A DNA stretch of 64,000 nt from Flavobacterium sp. LC2016-01 (GCF_009711135.1 NZ_WMIC01000005.1:248001-312000), one strand, 5' to 3'. Numbered from the stretch's first letter, positions 17,838-27,496 are shown. A program made the numbers and translations. The notes: generated by a model from the sequence alone, not told the origin.

Positions 17838-20800
17838 TTAGAACGCAAGTTGTATACCAACTGACCATGTTTTAGAATAAGGGAAAGTTCTTCCCCATAC
17901 AGCTTCAGTTTCATTAATTTCAGGGTCTACTGGCAATTTACTGCTTTTCCAAGTAGCCAAGTTTAAGCCTGAAATGTACGGTCTGATTTTATCGATACCC
18001 ACTTTTTGTGTAATACTTTTAGGGAAAGTATATCCAATAGTCATCGATTTTAAACGTAAATAAGACATGTCTAATAAATAACGTGTTTGCGCAACAAAAT
18101 TGTTTGATCCAGGTGCATAAGTTCCAAAAGCATCACCAGAATGTCCAGGGTATGGATTAGGGAAATATGCATCTGTATTTTGCGGTGTCCAGTAGTCATT
18201 CTGGTTTTCATACATCGCATCTGTTCTGTTATAGAAAGGTAATACTAAGTCAGAAGTTGTCCAGAATTGACGTTTACCAACTCCTTGGAAGAAAGCATCA
18301 ATATCAAATCCGTATAAAGCACCTCCTAAACGAACTCCATATTGATAACGAGGAGTTGTATTACCAATAACTTTTAAATCTCCAGGATTTGTAGCTGTTC
18401 CATCTCCTCTTGAGATTATTCCGTCTCCGTTGATGTCTTTATACATTACATCTCCAGCACCATATTTAAAAGTACCAGTTCTTACGTTTTTATAATCAAC
18501 ACCATTTACAATTAATCCTGTTGCGTCAATTTGATCTGTAGATTGAATTAATCGGTCTGTTTCTAATCCCCAGATTTCACCTAATTTTTGACCTGCATAG
18601 AATGAAGTAGTACTAATTAATTTAGCAGAGTTATTCCATTCTGTTACTTCTGTAGTATTATCAGAAAGAGAAAGATCAGCATAAACATTTATGTCTTTGT
18701 TTATTTGTTTATTAAAGTTAAGAGCTAGTTCCCAACCAGTTGTTCTTAAATTTCCTGAGTTTGTATTGGCAGCTGCCTGACCAAATGAACCTGGAAGTGT
18801 TTTACCTGGAGCTAACATTCCTTTTGTATCACGTTGATAATAATCAAAAGTCAAACCTAACATATTGAATATTCTAATATCAATACCTACATCTTGAGTA
18901 GTTACTTTTTCCCAAGTTAAATTTGGGTCAACATTGGTTGGCTGATTAACAGAAGGCGGTACAGTTGCACCACTTCCTACCCAAAGCGGGTTCTGGTTAG
19001 TCATAGTCGGTAAAAAGGCATTAGCAGCAATGTTTTGATTTCCGATTGAACCAACAGATCCGCGAATTTTCAAATCATTTAACCAGCTTTTTGTGCTTTC
19101 CATGAAACCTTCTTCAGAAATTCTATATCCAACAGAAGCAGAAGGAAAGAATCCCCATTGTTCATCAGTTGGGAATTTTGACGAACCGTCATAACGTCCG
19201 TTTATTTCCAATAGATATTTTCCTTTGTAATCATAATTTACACGTGCAAAAAATCCGGCAATTGCATATTTTGATAGACCTGGATTTAGAATTGCATTAG
19301 AAGTAAGAGGTGAAGTAAATTGATCACCAATGGCTAAATTAAACTCTGGTTTGTTTTTATCCAAAAGTGTATTTCTACGAGCATACGTTCTTTCAAAATC
19401 ATACCATTCTGAGTTCAAACCGCCTAATACTTTAAAGTTATGGTTTTCACCTAATGTTTTAGTGTAATTTGCATAGATATTTGCTACATTTCTTGTATAA
19501 GATGATTTGGCTTGTGCAACAAAATCGTTTGCACTTTCCATCATTGTAGGTTTTCCAGCAACTAAGTCAGCAGCACTTGTCCACCAGTCCCACATAGGGA
19601 TCTGACCACCGTTCATTTTTAAACTTGAAAAGTTATTATTGATACTATATTCTCCAATAATATTGAAGTCTTTTGTAATTTGAGCAGTAAGTTTTCCACT
19701 GATCCTCATATCATTTGACTTGTTTTCATTTTGAGATGCATTTGCCATATAACCAGGCGCATGTCTAAAGTAAGTACCATTATAAGTACCATATGGGAAA
19801 TAAGATCCCCAACGCATGTAGTATCCAAAATATCCGTTACCAGCAGTATCAAGACCACTGTTATAGTAGTTGAAAGGAGAATCATATTCTTGGAAAGTTC
19901 CTAATACTTTGAAATCTCCAGTAAGCCAGCTAGCTAACTGTGTCGTCATACCCATGTTGATATTGAATCTTTGGTTGGTTTCGTTATTGATTTTCATTAC
20001 ACCTTCTTGGTTAGCAAGACCTAATGAAACAATAAACGAACTTTTTTCACCCAAAGAACCTTGAGCTGATAAATTGTGAAGTGTTTGCACCGCATTCTTT
20101 TTTAACATTTCATCATGCGGATTCCAAATTCTGTAAAAATATTCTTTTCCACCAATTACGTCAAAATCTTCTCCTAAGATCATATTTTTGTCATTAGGGT
20201 TTCTTGTTGCGGCATATTTTTCCTTCCAGTTAATGATACCTGGCAATAATGTTTTGTAGTTCATACCAAAAGATTCTGGATTTGCATTACCAGCTCTGGC
20301 TTGCGCATCTATCATCACTGGAAGCTCTACTGTAGGGTCATTAAATTGAACCAAAGAAATTGGATTGCTCCATCCTGTATTGTTGCTGTAAGCGAATCTT
20401 ACTTTTCCTTTAGCATTTTTACCGCTTTTAGTCGTAATTAATATAACACCAAATGCAGCACGTGCACCATAAATAGAAGCAGAAGCGGCATCTTTAAGTA
20501 CAGACATCGTTTCTACATCTTCTGAATTTAACATTGACAGATCGCCTGGAACACCGTCAACTAAGATAAGTGGTGATCCCGTAGCCACACCATTTACGAT
20601 AGTTCCAGCTCCACGAATATTAACGTTTGATTGTTTACCTATACTACCTGAATTATAAGTAATATTAAGTCCCGGAGTAGTTCCTTGTAGACCTTTTGTG
20701 ATATCTGTAATAGGAATACTTCCTAAAGCTTTTTTAACATCTACTTTAGCAACTGCTCCAGTAAGATTTGCTTTTTTCTGAGAAGAGAATCCTACTACAA

Positions 20801-21110
20801 CTACTTCGTCTAATTTTGCAGTGGCTGATGCAAGAGTAATAGTAAGTTTTTGTTGTCCTTCAATTTTTACTACCTGAGTTTCAGATCCCATGTAGCTAAA
20901 GACTAAACTGCGTCCTGGTGCAACGCTGATGCTAAAATTTCCATCGAAATCAGTAGTTGTTCCATTGGAAGTTCCCTCAATAGTTACGCTGACTCCTGGT
21001 ATGGGGAATCCATCAGCTTTGTTTTTTACAGTTCCAGTGATTGTTTTTGTTTGCCCAAAAGTTGCTTGAATGAACAAAACCAACAATGAAATAAGAAATA
21101 GTTTTTTCAT
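17838..21110 (-). CDS. SusC/RagA TonB-dependent outer-membrane transporter
   Basis: This 1090-residue protein has a signal peptide ending IQATFGQ. A carboxypeptidase-regulatory-like domain (about 22-105, with GFPIPGVSVTIEGTSNGTT) precedes the TonB box and plug (VVVVGFSSQKKANLTGAV, ILVDGVPGD, SIYGARAAFGVILITTK). The rest is the 22-strand barrel, ending in a terminal aromatic strand (SVGIQLAF). It imports large ligands with TonB energy and pairs with the SusD gene downstream. It is the first gene of the minus-strand arm, divergent from the deoR gene, with operator-like repeats in between. Confidence 0.94.
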   Translation of the reverse strand: MKKLFLISLLVLFIQATFGQTKTITGTVKNKADGFPIPGVSVTIEGTSNGTTTDFDGNFSISVAPGRSLVFSYMGSETQVVKIEGQQKLTITLASATAKLDEVVVVGFSSQKKANLTGAVAKVDVKKALGSIPITDITKGLQGTTPGLNITYNSGSIGKQSNVNIRGAGTIVNGVATGSPLILVDGVPGDLSMLNSEDVETMSVLKDAASASIYGARAAFGVILITTKSGKNAKGKVRFAYSNNTGWSNPISLVQFNDPTVELPVMIDAQARAGNANPESFGMNYKTLLPGIINWKEKYAATRNPNDKNMILGEDFDVIGGKEYFYRIWNPHDEMLKKNAVQTLHNLSAQGSLGEKSSFIVSLGLANQEGVMKINNETNQRFNINMGMTTQLASWLTGDFKVLGTFQEYDSPFNYYNSGLDTAGNGYFGYYMRWGSYFPYGTYNGTYFRHAPGYMANASQNENKSNDMRISGKLTAQITKDFNIIGEYSINNNFSSLKMNGGQIPMWDWWTSAADLVAGKPTMMESANDFVAQAKSSYTRNVANIYANYTKTLGENHNFKVLGGLNSEWYDFERTYARRNTLLDKNKPEFNLAIGDQFTSPLTSNAILNPGLSKYAIAGFFARVNYDYKGKYLLEINGRYDGSSKFPTDEQWGFFPSASVGYRISEEGFMESTKSWLNDLKIRGSVGSIGNQNIAANAFLPTMTNQNPLWVGSGATVPPSVNQPTNVDPNLTWEKVTTQDVGIDIRIFNMLGLTFDYYQRDTKGMLAPGKTLPGSFGQAAANTNSGNLRTTGWELALNFNKQINKDINVYADLSLSDNTTEVTEWNNSAKLISTTSFYAGQKLGEIWGLETDRLIQSTDQIDATGLIVNGVDYKNVRTGTFKYGAGDVMYKDINGDGIISRGDGTATNPGDLKVIGNTTPRYQYGVRLGGALYGFDIDAFFQGVGKRQFWTTSDLVLPFYNRTDAMYENQNDYWTPQNTDAYFPNPYPGHSGDAFGTYAPGSNNFVAQTRYLLDMSYLRLKSMTIGYTFPKSITQKVGIDKIRPYISGLNLATWKSSKLPVDPEINETEAVWGRTFPYSKTWSVGIQLAF

Positions 21111-21139
21111 AATTATCTGGTTTTTTTATGGTTGTTGAG

Positions 21140-21147
21140 CAAATATA
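21140..21147 (-). promoter_or_regulatory. -7 promoter element of susC
   Basis: The minus strand reads TATATTTG, a full match to TAnnTTTG, with a TTTG at 21163-21166 as a possible -33 box at a slightly short 15-nt spacing. The gene starts at 21110. A small dyad TGCAT-acaa-ATGCA covers the -33 side. Confidence 0.5.
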
Positions 21148-21200
21148 TTTATTTATTGCATACAAATGCATTATTTTGTATTTTTTTTCAAAAATTAACT

Positions 21201-21220
21201 AAAATAACGCAAAATAACGC
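21201..21220. promoter_or_regulatory. Candidate DeoR operator, direct repeats
   Basis: Two tandem copies of AAAATAACGC lie in the susC-deoR divergent spacer. The same motif occurs twice, in opposite orientations, before nagB (22129-22147 and 22164-22184). Sharing only among promoters of this locus and lying beside a DeoR gene makes it the best operator candidate. A related GCGAAAAACGCAAAC lies at 21261-21275. Confidence 0.55.
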
Positions 21221-21321
21221 ATTTTATGAATATTTATTTTTTCTGTTTTTCGTTTTTAAAGCGAAAAACGCAAACTATTGCAGTTTTTGCTTAATTCTAC
21301 GCTTCCAATAGAATTATTTGA

Positions 21322-21329
21322 TATATTTG
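21322..21329 (+). promoter_or_regulatory. -7 promoter element of deoR-family gene
   Basis: TATATTTG matches the Bacteroidota -7 consensus 24 nt before the ATG at 21354. No -33 TTTG was found at normal spacing, which would fit a regulated promoter. Confidence 0.45.
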
Positions 21330-21353
21330 CTCTGAATTTTAACTTTTTAAAAA

Positions 21354-22103
21354 ATGCTGAAAGCCGAAAGACAAAAATATATAATGACTAAGCTTGTTGA
21401 AGAACAGAAAGTTGTGACAACTGATTTGGCTTTGGCTCTGGATTTGTCAGAAGATACAATTAGAAGGGATTTAAACGAACTTGACAGCAAGAAACTCCTG
21501 GAGAAAGTGTATGGCGGGGCAGTGCAGGTTAAAGAAAAATCGGCTAATGTTTTTGATATACATATTTCGGATGAAGAAGAAAAAAAACAGATCGTAACAA
21601 AAGCATTGTCGTTATTGCATGATGACCAAGTTATTATAATGAGTGGAGGAAGTACAAATTTGGTATTTGCAAAGCTTATTCCTTCCGATTTAAAAGCTAC
21701 AATATATACGTATAGTCTTCCAATCGCAATGCAGCTGTCTCAGCATCCTAATATAGATTTAATATTTATTGGTGGAAAAATGCAAAAAAACGCAATGGTA
21801 ACTATTGGTATAGATGTGATGCAGGTTGTATCTAAAATTAAGGCAGATATTTGTTTTATAGGCGCGAGCAGTATTAATATAAAACAAGGACTTACAGAAG
21901 TTGGCTATGAGGTCTCAATGGTTAAAAAGGCAATGATAGAAGCTTCTGATAGAGTGGTTTCGATGTTTTCTTCAGAAAAACTAAATACAAAAATGCCTCA
22001 TGTTGTCTGTGATTTAAACCAGTTGGATACCATTGTTACCAATTTAAATCCTGAAGATGCAAGGCTGGAAGAATATCGAAAATCAGGCGTTTTTATATTG
22101 TAA
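21354..22103 (+). CDS. DeoR-family transcriptional regulator
   Basis: In this 249-residue protein the N-terminal helix-turn-helix (residues 1-57: ERQKYIMTKLVEEQKVVTTD, then LSEDTIRRDLNELDSKKLLE and VYGGAV) is the DeoR/GlpR signature. The C-terminal domain (about 75-230) is the sugar-phosphate-binding ISO/CoA-transferase-like fold with the effector loop IIMSGGSTNL. Such repressors sense phosphorylated sugars. Placed between susC and nagB, it probably controls both arms of the amino-sugar locus through the AAAATAACGC repeats. The effector could be GlcNAc-6-P, GlcN-6-P or MurNAc-6-P. The last two points are inference. Confidence 0.9.
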   Translation: MLKAERQKYIMTKLVEEQKVVTTDLALALDLSEDTIRRDLNELDSKKLLEKVYGGAVQVKEKSANVFDIHISDEEEKKQIVTKALSLLHDDQVIIMSGGSTNLVFAKLIPSDLKATIYTYSLPIAMQLSQHPNIDLIFIGGKMQKNAMVTIGIDVMQVVSKIKADICFIGASSINIKQGLTEVGYEVSMVKKAMIEASDRVVSMFSSEKLNTKMPHVVCDLNQLDTIVTNLNPEDARLEEYRKSGVFIL

Positions 22104-22128
22104 TTTAAAAAGCTCATTTAAACATTTA

Positions 22129-22211
22129 TGCGTTTTTTTGCGTTATTATAATTTTATTTTGTTAAATAACGCAAAATAATGTAACTGTTTTGTTTTTTGT
22201 ATCTATATTTG
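22129..22211 (+). promoter_or_regulatory. Regulatory region of nagB: two operator-like repeats and -7 box
   Basis: TGCGTTTTTTTGCGTTATT (22129-22147) and AAATAACGCAAAATAATG (from 22164) are inverted copies of the motif found in the susC-deoR spacer. TATATTTG at 22204-22211 is a full -7 match, 33 nt before the chosen nagB start. Repressor sites just upstream of the core promoter fit DeoR control. Confidence 0.55.
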
Positions 22212-22244
22212 TTAAAACTAAATTTTAACTACAATAGATATATT

Positions 22245-24173
22245 ATGAAAACCACTACTTCTTTGGCTTACGACATACCTGGAAAATTTGAAGAAACGCG
22301 ATTTGAAAAAAATCATAATGTAATCTTTGAAAATTCTGTGGAAGCTTCAAAAAATGTCGCTCAAGAAATAGCTGAATTAATACGTTCCAAACAATCAAAT
22401 AACGAATCATGTGTACTTGGACTGGCAACAGGATCTTCACCTATAAAAGTATACGAAGAATTGGTTCGAATGCATAAAGAAGAAGACCTAAGCTTTAGCA
22501 ACGTAATCTCTTTCAATCTGGATGAATATTATCCAATGAATAAAGAGAACCGCCAAAGTTATCATTACTTCATGCATCAACATCTTTTTAACCACATTGA
22601 TATTAAGCCTGAAAATGTTAATATTCCTGACGGAACAATTGCTTTAGACGATTTAAATCAATACTGCATTGATTATGAATCAAAAATCAAACAAGCTGGC
22701 GGACTTGATTTCCAATTATTAGGAATCGGCCGTACAGGACACGTTGGTTTCAATGAGCCTGGATCACACATTAATTCAGGAACAAGAATCATCACATTGG
22801 ATCATATTACAAGAGTCGATGCATCATCAGACTTCAACGGAATTGACAATGTGCCAAAGCGTGCCATTACAATGGGAGTTTCGACGATTCTTAGATCGAA
22901 AAGAATTGTTTTAATGGCATGGGGGCAAAATAAAGCGTCTATTATTAAGAGAACAATTCAAGGCGAAATAAGTTCTGATGTTCCTGCTACATTTTTACAG
23001 AATCATCCAAATGCAACTTTCGTTTTAGATCAGTCTGCGGCTTCAGAATTGACGCGTTTCAAAACGCCTTGGCTGGTTGGAGAATGCATCTGGACAGAAG
23101 AATTAAAAAGCAAAGCAATTGTTTGGCTTTGTAAAAAAACAAAACAATCCATTTTAAAATTAACAGACCGTGATTACAACAACAACGGAATGTCTGATTT
23201 ATTAGCACTTGGAGGTTCTGCTTATGATTTGAATATTAATATGTTCAATATTCTGCAGCATACGATTACAGGATGGCCGGGCGGAAAGCCTAATACCGAT
23301 GATTCTCATCGTCCGGAAAGAGCTAATCCTGCAAAAAAACGAGTGATCCTTTTCAGCCCGCATCCAGATGATGATGTGATTTCGATGGGAGGAACTTTCT
23401 CAAAATTAATCAAACAAGGACATGATGTACATGTAGTATATCAAACTTCAGGAAATATTGCGGTTACAGATGATGAAGCATTAAAATTTGCTGAGGTTTG
23501 CAACGATTTTGCGGGAGAAAATCTTCCAAAAGACATCAACTTTAAATCAGTTATTGAGTTTTTAAACAATAAATCTGAAAACCAGATTGATTCTCTTGAA
23601 GTTCGAAAATTAAAAGGATTAATCAGAAGAAGAGAATCTTACGCTGCAACAAGATACATCGGACTTAAAGATGAAAATACACACTTTTTAGATCTTCCAT
23701 TTTATGAAACTGGACAAGTTAAAAAGAATCCACTAGGCTCAGAAGATATTGAAATTGTTAAAGATATTATTGCCAAAATAAAACCGCATCAAGTATTTGC
23801 AGCAGGAGATTTAGCAGATCCGCACGGAACGCATGAAGTGTGTCTGAACGCGATTTTTGCAGCAATGGCAGCATTGAAACCAGAAAAATACATGGACGAC
23901 TGCTGGTTATGGCTTTACAGAGGCGCTTGGCACGAATGGGATATTCATGAAATTGACATGGCAGTGCCACTTTCTCCATCAGAAGTATTGTTGAAACGCC
24001 ACGCAATCTTGTATCATCAGTCTCAAAAAGACCGAGTTATGTTCCAAGGAAATGATTCTCGTGAATTTTGGGTTAGAGCCGAAGACCGAAATAAAAATAC
24101 CGCAATTCTTTACGATGAATTAGGTTTAGCAGAATATGAAGCTATCGAAGCTTTCAAACGTTTTGATTATTAG
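22245..24173 (+). CDS. nagB: Glucosamine-6-phosphate deaminase fused to PIG-L deacetylase-like domain
   Basis: This is a 642-residue protein. I chose ATG 22245 because it follows the promoter and begins a NagB-type N-terminus; an in-frame ATG at 22197 overlaps the -7 box. Residues about 20-270 are NagB, with LATGSSPIKVY, SFNLDEYYPM and GIGRTGHVGFNEPGS. Residues about 365-600 are a PIG-L/LmbE-type zinc deacetylase domain with SPHPDDDV (about 371) and DPHGTHEVCL. E. coli NagB has Asp where this protein has Thr in GRTGH; the same change is, from memory, usual in Bacteroidota NagB. NagB turns GlcN-6-P into fructose-6-P and ammonia. The PIG-L part could deacetylate GlcNAc-type substrates, although NagA is also encoded in the locus. 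Confidence 0.92.
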   Translation: MKTTTSLAYDIPGKFEETRFEKNHNVIFENSVEASKNVAQEIAELIRSKQSNNESCVLGLATGSSPIKVYEELVRMHKEEDLSFSNVISFNLDEYYPMNKENRQSYHYFMHQHLFNHIDIKPENVNIPDGTIALDDLNQYCIDYESKIKQAGGLDFQLLGIGRTGHVGFNEPGSHINSGTRIITLDHITRVDASSDFNGIDNVPKRAITMGVSTILRSKRIVLMAWGQNKASIIKRTIQGEISSDVPATFLQNHPNATFVLDQSAASELTRFKTPWLVGECIWTEELKSKAIVWLCKKTKQSILKLTDRDYNNNGMSDLLALGGSAYDLNINMFNILQHTITGWPGGKPNTDDSHRPERANPAKKRVILFSPHPDDDVISMGGTFSKLIKQGHDVHVVYQTSGNIAVTDDEALKFAEVCNDFAGENLPKDINFKSVIEFLNNKSENQIDSLEVRKLKGLIRRRESYAATRYIGLKDENTHFLDLPFYETGQVKKNPLGSEDIEIVKDIIAKIKPHQVFAAGDLADPHGTHEVCLNAIFAAMAALKPEKYMDDCWLWLYRGAWHEWDIHEIDMAVPLSPSEVLLKRHAILYHQSQKDRVMFQGNDSREFWVRAEDRNKNTAILYDELGLAEYEAIEAFKRFDY

Positions 24174-24181
24174 TTAGTTTT

Positions 24182-24229
24182 AAACCTGACAGGTTTTTAA
24201 TCCCGAGGCTTCGGGACTGTCAGGTTTAT
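24182..24229. terminator. Nested hairpin after nagB
   Basis: AACCTGACAG pairs with CTGTCAGGTT, and inside it TCCCGAGGCTTCGGGA forms a second perfect hairpin. It lies 8 nt after nagB and can work as a terminator, though a proper T-run is short. It belongs to the ACCTGACAGG repeat type common in flavobacteria. Confidence 0.6.
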
Positions 24230-24288
24230 ATAATATAATCGAAATCCACTATAAAATTACCAACCAAAAGCAATACAATCCATTTACA

Positions 24289-27201
24289 ATGTCAAGCTTA
24301 CAATTACAACAATTATCAGATTCCTTAGAAGGAACTCTTTTTTATGATGATCTTCATAAAAAACTGTACGCTACAGATGCTTCAGCCTATAGAATTATGC
24401 CGGAAGCCGTTGCGATTCCTAAAACCGAAGAAGATATTGTAAAAATCATTCGCTTTGCTTCAGAAAATAATATCTCCATAACGCCCAGAACGGCAGGAAC
24501 TTCTCTGGCGGGTCAAACTGTTGGAAACGGAATTATTGTAGATGTTTCGAAACATTTTACTAAGATTGTTGCTTTTGATGCCGAAAAGAAAACCATTACC
24601 GTACAGCCGGGAGTAATTCGTGATGAACTGAATTTGTTTTTAAAACCACACGGATTATTTTTCAGTCCAACCACTTCAACTACAAATCGTTGCATGATTG
24701 GCGGAATGGTAGGGAACAATTCATCGGGAACAACTTCGATACGTTACGGCGTTACCCGAGATAAAATTGTGGAGATAAAAGCCGTTTTAAGTGACGGAAG
24801 TATTGCGGTATTTAAGGATTTGACATCTGAAGAATTTATTGAGAAGACAAAAGGCGATTCTTTAGAAAGTAAAATTTATAAAACGATTTACGAGGAACTT
24901 TCGAATAAAGAAAATCAGGAAGAAATTACGAGAGAATTTCCAAAACCCGAAATTCACAGACGAAATACAGGTTATGCGATTGACATCTTATTAAAATCAG
25001 AACTTTTTTCGGGAACTGAAAATACAATTAATTTAGGAAAATTGCTTTGCGGAAGTGAAGGAACGTTGGCTTTTACAACCGAAATTACATTGAAAGTAGA
25101 TGATTTGCCGCCAACAAACAATATTATGGTGGTGGCGCATTTTCATACCATTCACGAAAGTTTAGAAGCTGTAGTAACGGCAATGAAACATCATTTGTAC
25201 ACTTGCGAAATGATGGACGATACGATTTTAGATTGTACCAAAACCAACAGGGAACAATCTAAAAACCGATTTTTTATTGTGGGCGAACCAAAAGCAGTTA
25301 TTATGCTTGAAGTTGGATCACATATTAGTATGGAAGATGCCGAATTACAAGCGGATGCTTTAATTAAAGACCTTCAGGATAATAATTTTGGCTATGCCTT
25401 GCCTAAAATTTACGGAGCTGATATTGACAAAGTAAATGAGGTAAGAAAAGCAGGTCTGGGGCTTTTAGGAAGTATTGTAGGGGATGATAAAGCCGCCGAT
25501 TCTATTGAAGATACGGCAGTTGAACTCAGTGATCTTCCCAATTATATTGCCGATTTTGCTACGATGATGGAAAGACACGGGCAAAGTGCTATTTATTATG
25601 CACATGCCGGAGCCGGAGAATTGCATTTGCGTCCGAAGATCAATTTAAAAACAAAAGAAGGATTACACCAGTTTAGAAATATATCCACAGAAGTGGCTCA
25701 TTTGGTGAAAAGATATAAAGGTTCGTTAAGCGGTGAACATGGCGACGGAATTTTAAGAGGAGAGTTTCTGCCTTTTATGATTGGTGATAAAAACTATGAA
25801 CTGCTCAAGCGAATAAAAAAAGCATTTGATCCCAACACTATTTTGAATGTCGGGAAAATTGTAAATGCTTCCAAAATGGATGAAAATCTTCGTTTTGAAG
25901 CGGGAAGAGTAGAACCAGAAATTAAAACGATTCAGGATTTCTCTGATAGTTTGGGAATTTTACGTGCCGCCGAAAAGTGTAATGGTTCAGGCGATTGCCG
26001 AAAATTACCTTCGGCGGGAGGAACTTTATGTCCGAGTTATCGCGCCACCCGAAATGAAAAAGATACGACTCGTGCGAGAGCCAATGCGCTGAGAGAATAT
26101 TTAACCAATTCTGAAAAAGACAATAAATTCGATCACGAAGAATTATATAAAGTATTTGAGTTGTGTGTGAGCTGTAAAGCCTGCGCCAGCGAATGCCCAA
26201 GTAATGTGGATGTCGCAACTTTAAAAGCAGAATTTCTATACCAATATCAAAAAGCAAATGGATTTTCTGTTCGAAATAAAATATTTGCTTTTAATGCCAA
26301 ACTCAACAAATTAGGAAGTATAACGCCTTCTATAACCAATTTTGTAGCCAATTTGCCTTTGGTTAAAAAATCAATGGGAATTGCCCCAGAAAGACAAGTA
26401 CCACTTTTGGCGCCAAAAACCTTCAAAAAATGGTACGAAAAAAATAAAAAGTCGGCAGAAAATAATTCTTTTAAAAACGGAAAAGTATATCTTTTTTGTG
26501 ATGAGTTTACCAATTATTATGATGTTTCTGTTGGAATTGATGCATACGAATTGCTGACGGCTTTAGGTTATGAAGTCATTATCACAGATCACGAAGAAAG
26601 TGGAAGAGCTTTTATATCAAAAGGTTTTCTAGAAGAAGCGCAGGAAATTGCCAATAAAAATGTCACTATTTTCAAAGATTTAATTTCTGAAGATATTCCA
26701 TTAATCGGAATCGAGCCATCGGCAATATTGACTTTCAGAGACGAATATCTGCGATTGGCAAAAGACAAAGAAAGCGCTGAAAAGCTCTCAAAAAATGTTT
26801 TCACTGTCGAAGAGTTTTTCAAAAAAGAAATTACAACGGGGAAAATTCATTCCGGACAATTTTCTGATGTGGAGAAAACGATAAAAATTCATGGACATTG
26901 TCATCAAAAATCATTGAGCACTGTTGAAGCTTCTTTTGCAATGCTGAATGTACCCAAAAACAGTACCGTTACGATTTATAATTCGGGCTGTTGCGGTATG
27001 GCGGGTTCGTTTGGTTATGAAAAAGAGCATTACGAAATCAGTATGCAAATGGGCGAAGATACTTTGTTTCCAAAAATTCGTGCAACAGAACCTACAACAG
27101 CAATTGCTGCTGCAGGAACAAGCTGTCGCCACCAGATTTTTGACGGGACAAACAGAAAAGCAATGCATCCGGTTACCATTTTAAGAGATTGTCTGAGATA
27201 A
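24289..27201 (+). CDS. FAD/Fe-S oxidase, D-lactate dehydrogenase type
   Basis: In this 970-residue protein, residues about 35-270 are an FAD-binding type 4 domain (TAGTSLAGQTVGNGIIVDV, MVGNNSSGTTSIRYG). Residues about 270-540 are the FAD-oxidase C-domain, ending with SGEHGDGILRGEF. A ferredoxin-like domain follows, with CNGSGDC (about 564) and CVSCKACASECPSN (about 626-639), then two cysteine-rich CCG-type segments (HGHCHQKS; SGCCGMAGSFGYE near 900). This order matches the single-chain GlcD-GlcF/Dld-type enzymes that oxidise D-lactate or other D-2-hydroxy acids and pass electrons to quinone. MurQ makes D-lactate, so here D-lactate to pyruvate is the likely reaction. It is a soluble or membrane-peripheral cytoplasmic protein. 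Confidence 0.85.
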   Translation: MSSLQLQQLSDSLEGTLFYDDLHKKLYATDASAYRIMPEAVAIPKTEEDIVKIIRFASENNISITPRTAGTSLAGQTVGNGIIVDVSKHFTKIVAFDAEKKTITVQPGVIRDELNLFLKPHGLFFSPTTSTTNRCMIGGMVGNNSSGTTSIRYGVTRDKIVEIKAVLSDGSIAVFKDLTSEEFIEKTKGDSLESKIYKTIYEELSNKENQEEITREFPKPEIHRRNTGYAIDILLKSELFSGTENTINLGKLLCGSEGTLAFTTEITLKVDDLPPTNNIMVVAHFHTIHESLEAVVTAMKHHLYTCEMMDDTILDCTKTNREQSKNRFFIVGEPKAVIMLEVGSHISMEDAELQADALIKDLQDNNFGYALPKIYGADIDKVNEVRKAGLGLLGSIVGDDKAADSIEDTAVELSDLPNYIADFATMMERHGQSAIYYAHAGAGELHLRPKINLKTKEGLHQFRNISTEVAHLVKRYKGSLSGEHGDGILRGEFLPFMIGDKNYELLKRIKKAFDPNTILNVGKIVNASKMDENLRFEAGRVEPEIKTIQDFSDSLGILRAAEKCNGSGDCRKLPSAGGTLCPSYRATRNEKDTTRARANALREYLTNSEKDNKFDHEELYKVFELCVSCKACASECPSNVDVATLKAEFLYQYQKANGFSVRNKIFAFNAKLNKLGSITPSITNFVANLPLVKKSMGIAPERQVPLLAPKTFKKWYEKNKKSAENNSFKNGKVYLFCDEFTNYYDVSVGIDAYELLTALGYEVIITDHEESGRAFISKGFLEEAQEIANKNVTIFKDLISEDIPLIGIEPSAILTFRDEYLRLAKDKESAEKLSKNVFTVEEFFKKEITTGKIHSGQFSDVEKTIKIHGHCHQKSLSTVEASFAMLNVPKNSTVTIYNSGCCGMAGSFGYEKEHYEISMQMGEDTLFPKIRATEPTTAIAAAGTSCRHQIFDGTNRKAMHPVTILRDCLR

Positions 27202-27284
27202 GTTTCTCCAGGAGAACAGAAAATAAATAAGAAATTGTGTGTTGCGATTTACAATTAAGTAATGCATAAAATTAGGTTGGTTAC

Positions 27285-27324
27285 CTATCCTAACAGGTTT
27301 TTAAAACCTGTTAGGTATTTTTTT
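27285..27324. terminator. Rho-independent terminator-like hairpin
   Basis: ACCTATCCTAACAGGTTTTT pairs with AAAACCTGTTAGGTATTTTT, followed by a T-run. It lies 84 nt after the oxidase gene and splits the plus-strand arm into at least two transcription units. Confidence 0.75.
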
Positions 27325-27350
27325 AGCCACAGATTAAAATTATTAAAATG

Positions 27351-27430
27351 ATTTTCGCCACAACCCGAGCGATAGCGAACTGGCGAAGCAATTGCACGAA
27401 TTAACACAAATTAAATCTGCTAAATCTTCG
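27351..27430. repeat. Flavobacterial intergenic repeat, copy 2
   Basis: TTCGCCACAACCCGAGCGAT followed by AGCGAACTGGCGAAGCAATT, then ATCTGCTAAATC. It is homologous to 7441 and 29384. It carries no coding signal. Confidence 0.6.
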
Positions 27431-27496
27431 GGAAAAAAAATACAACATAATCAAAATATAATTTAAAAGAAGGTTCAATACATAAAAACAACAACA

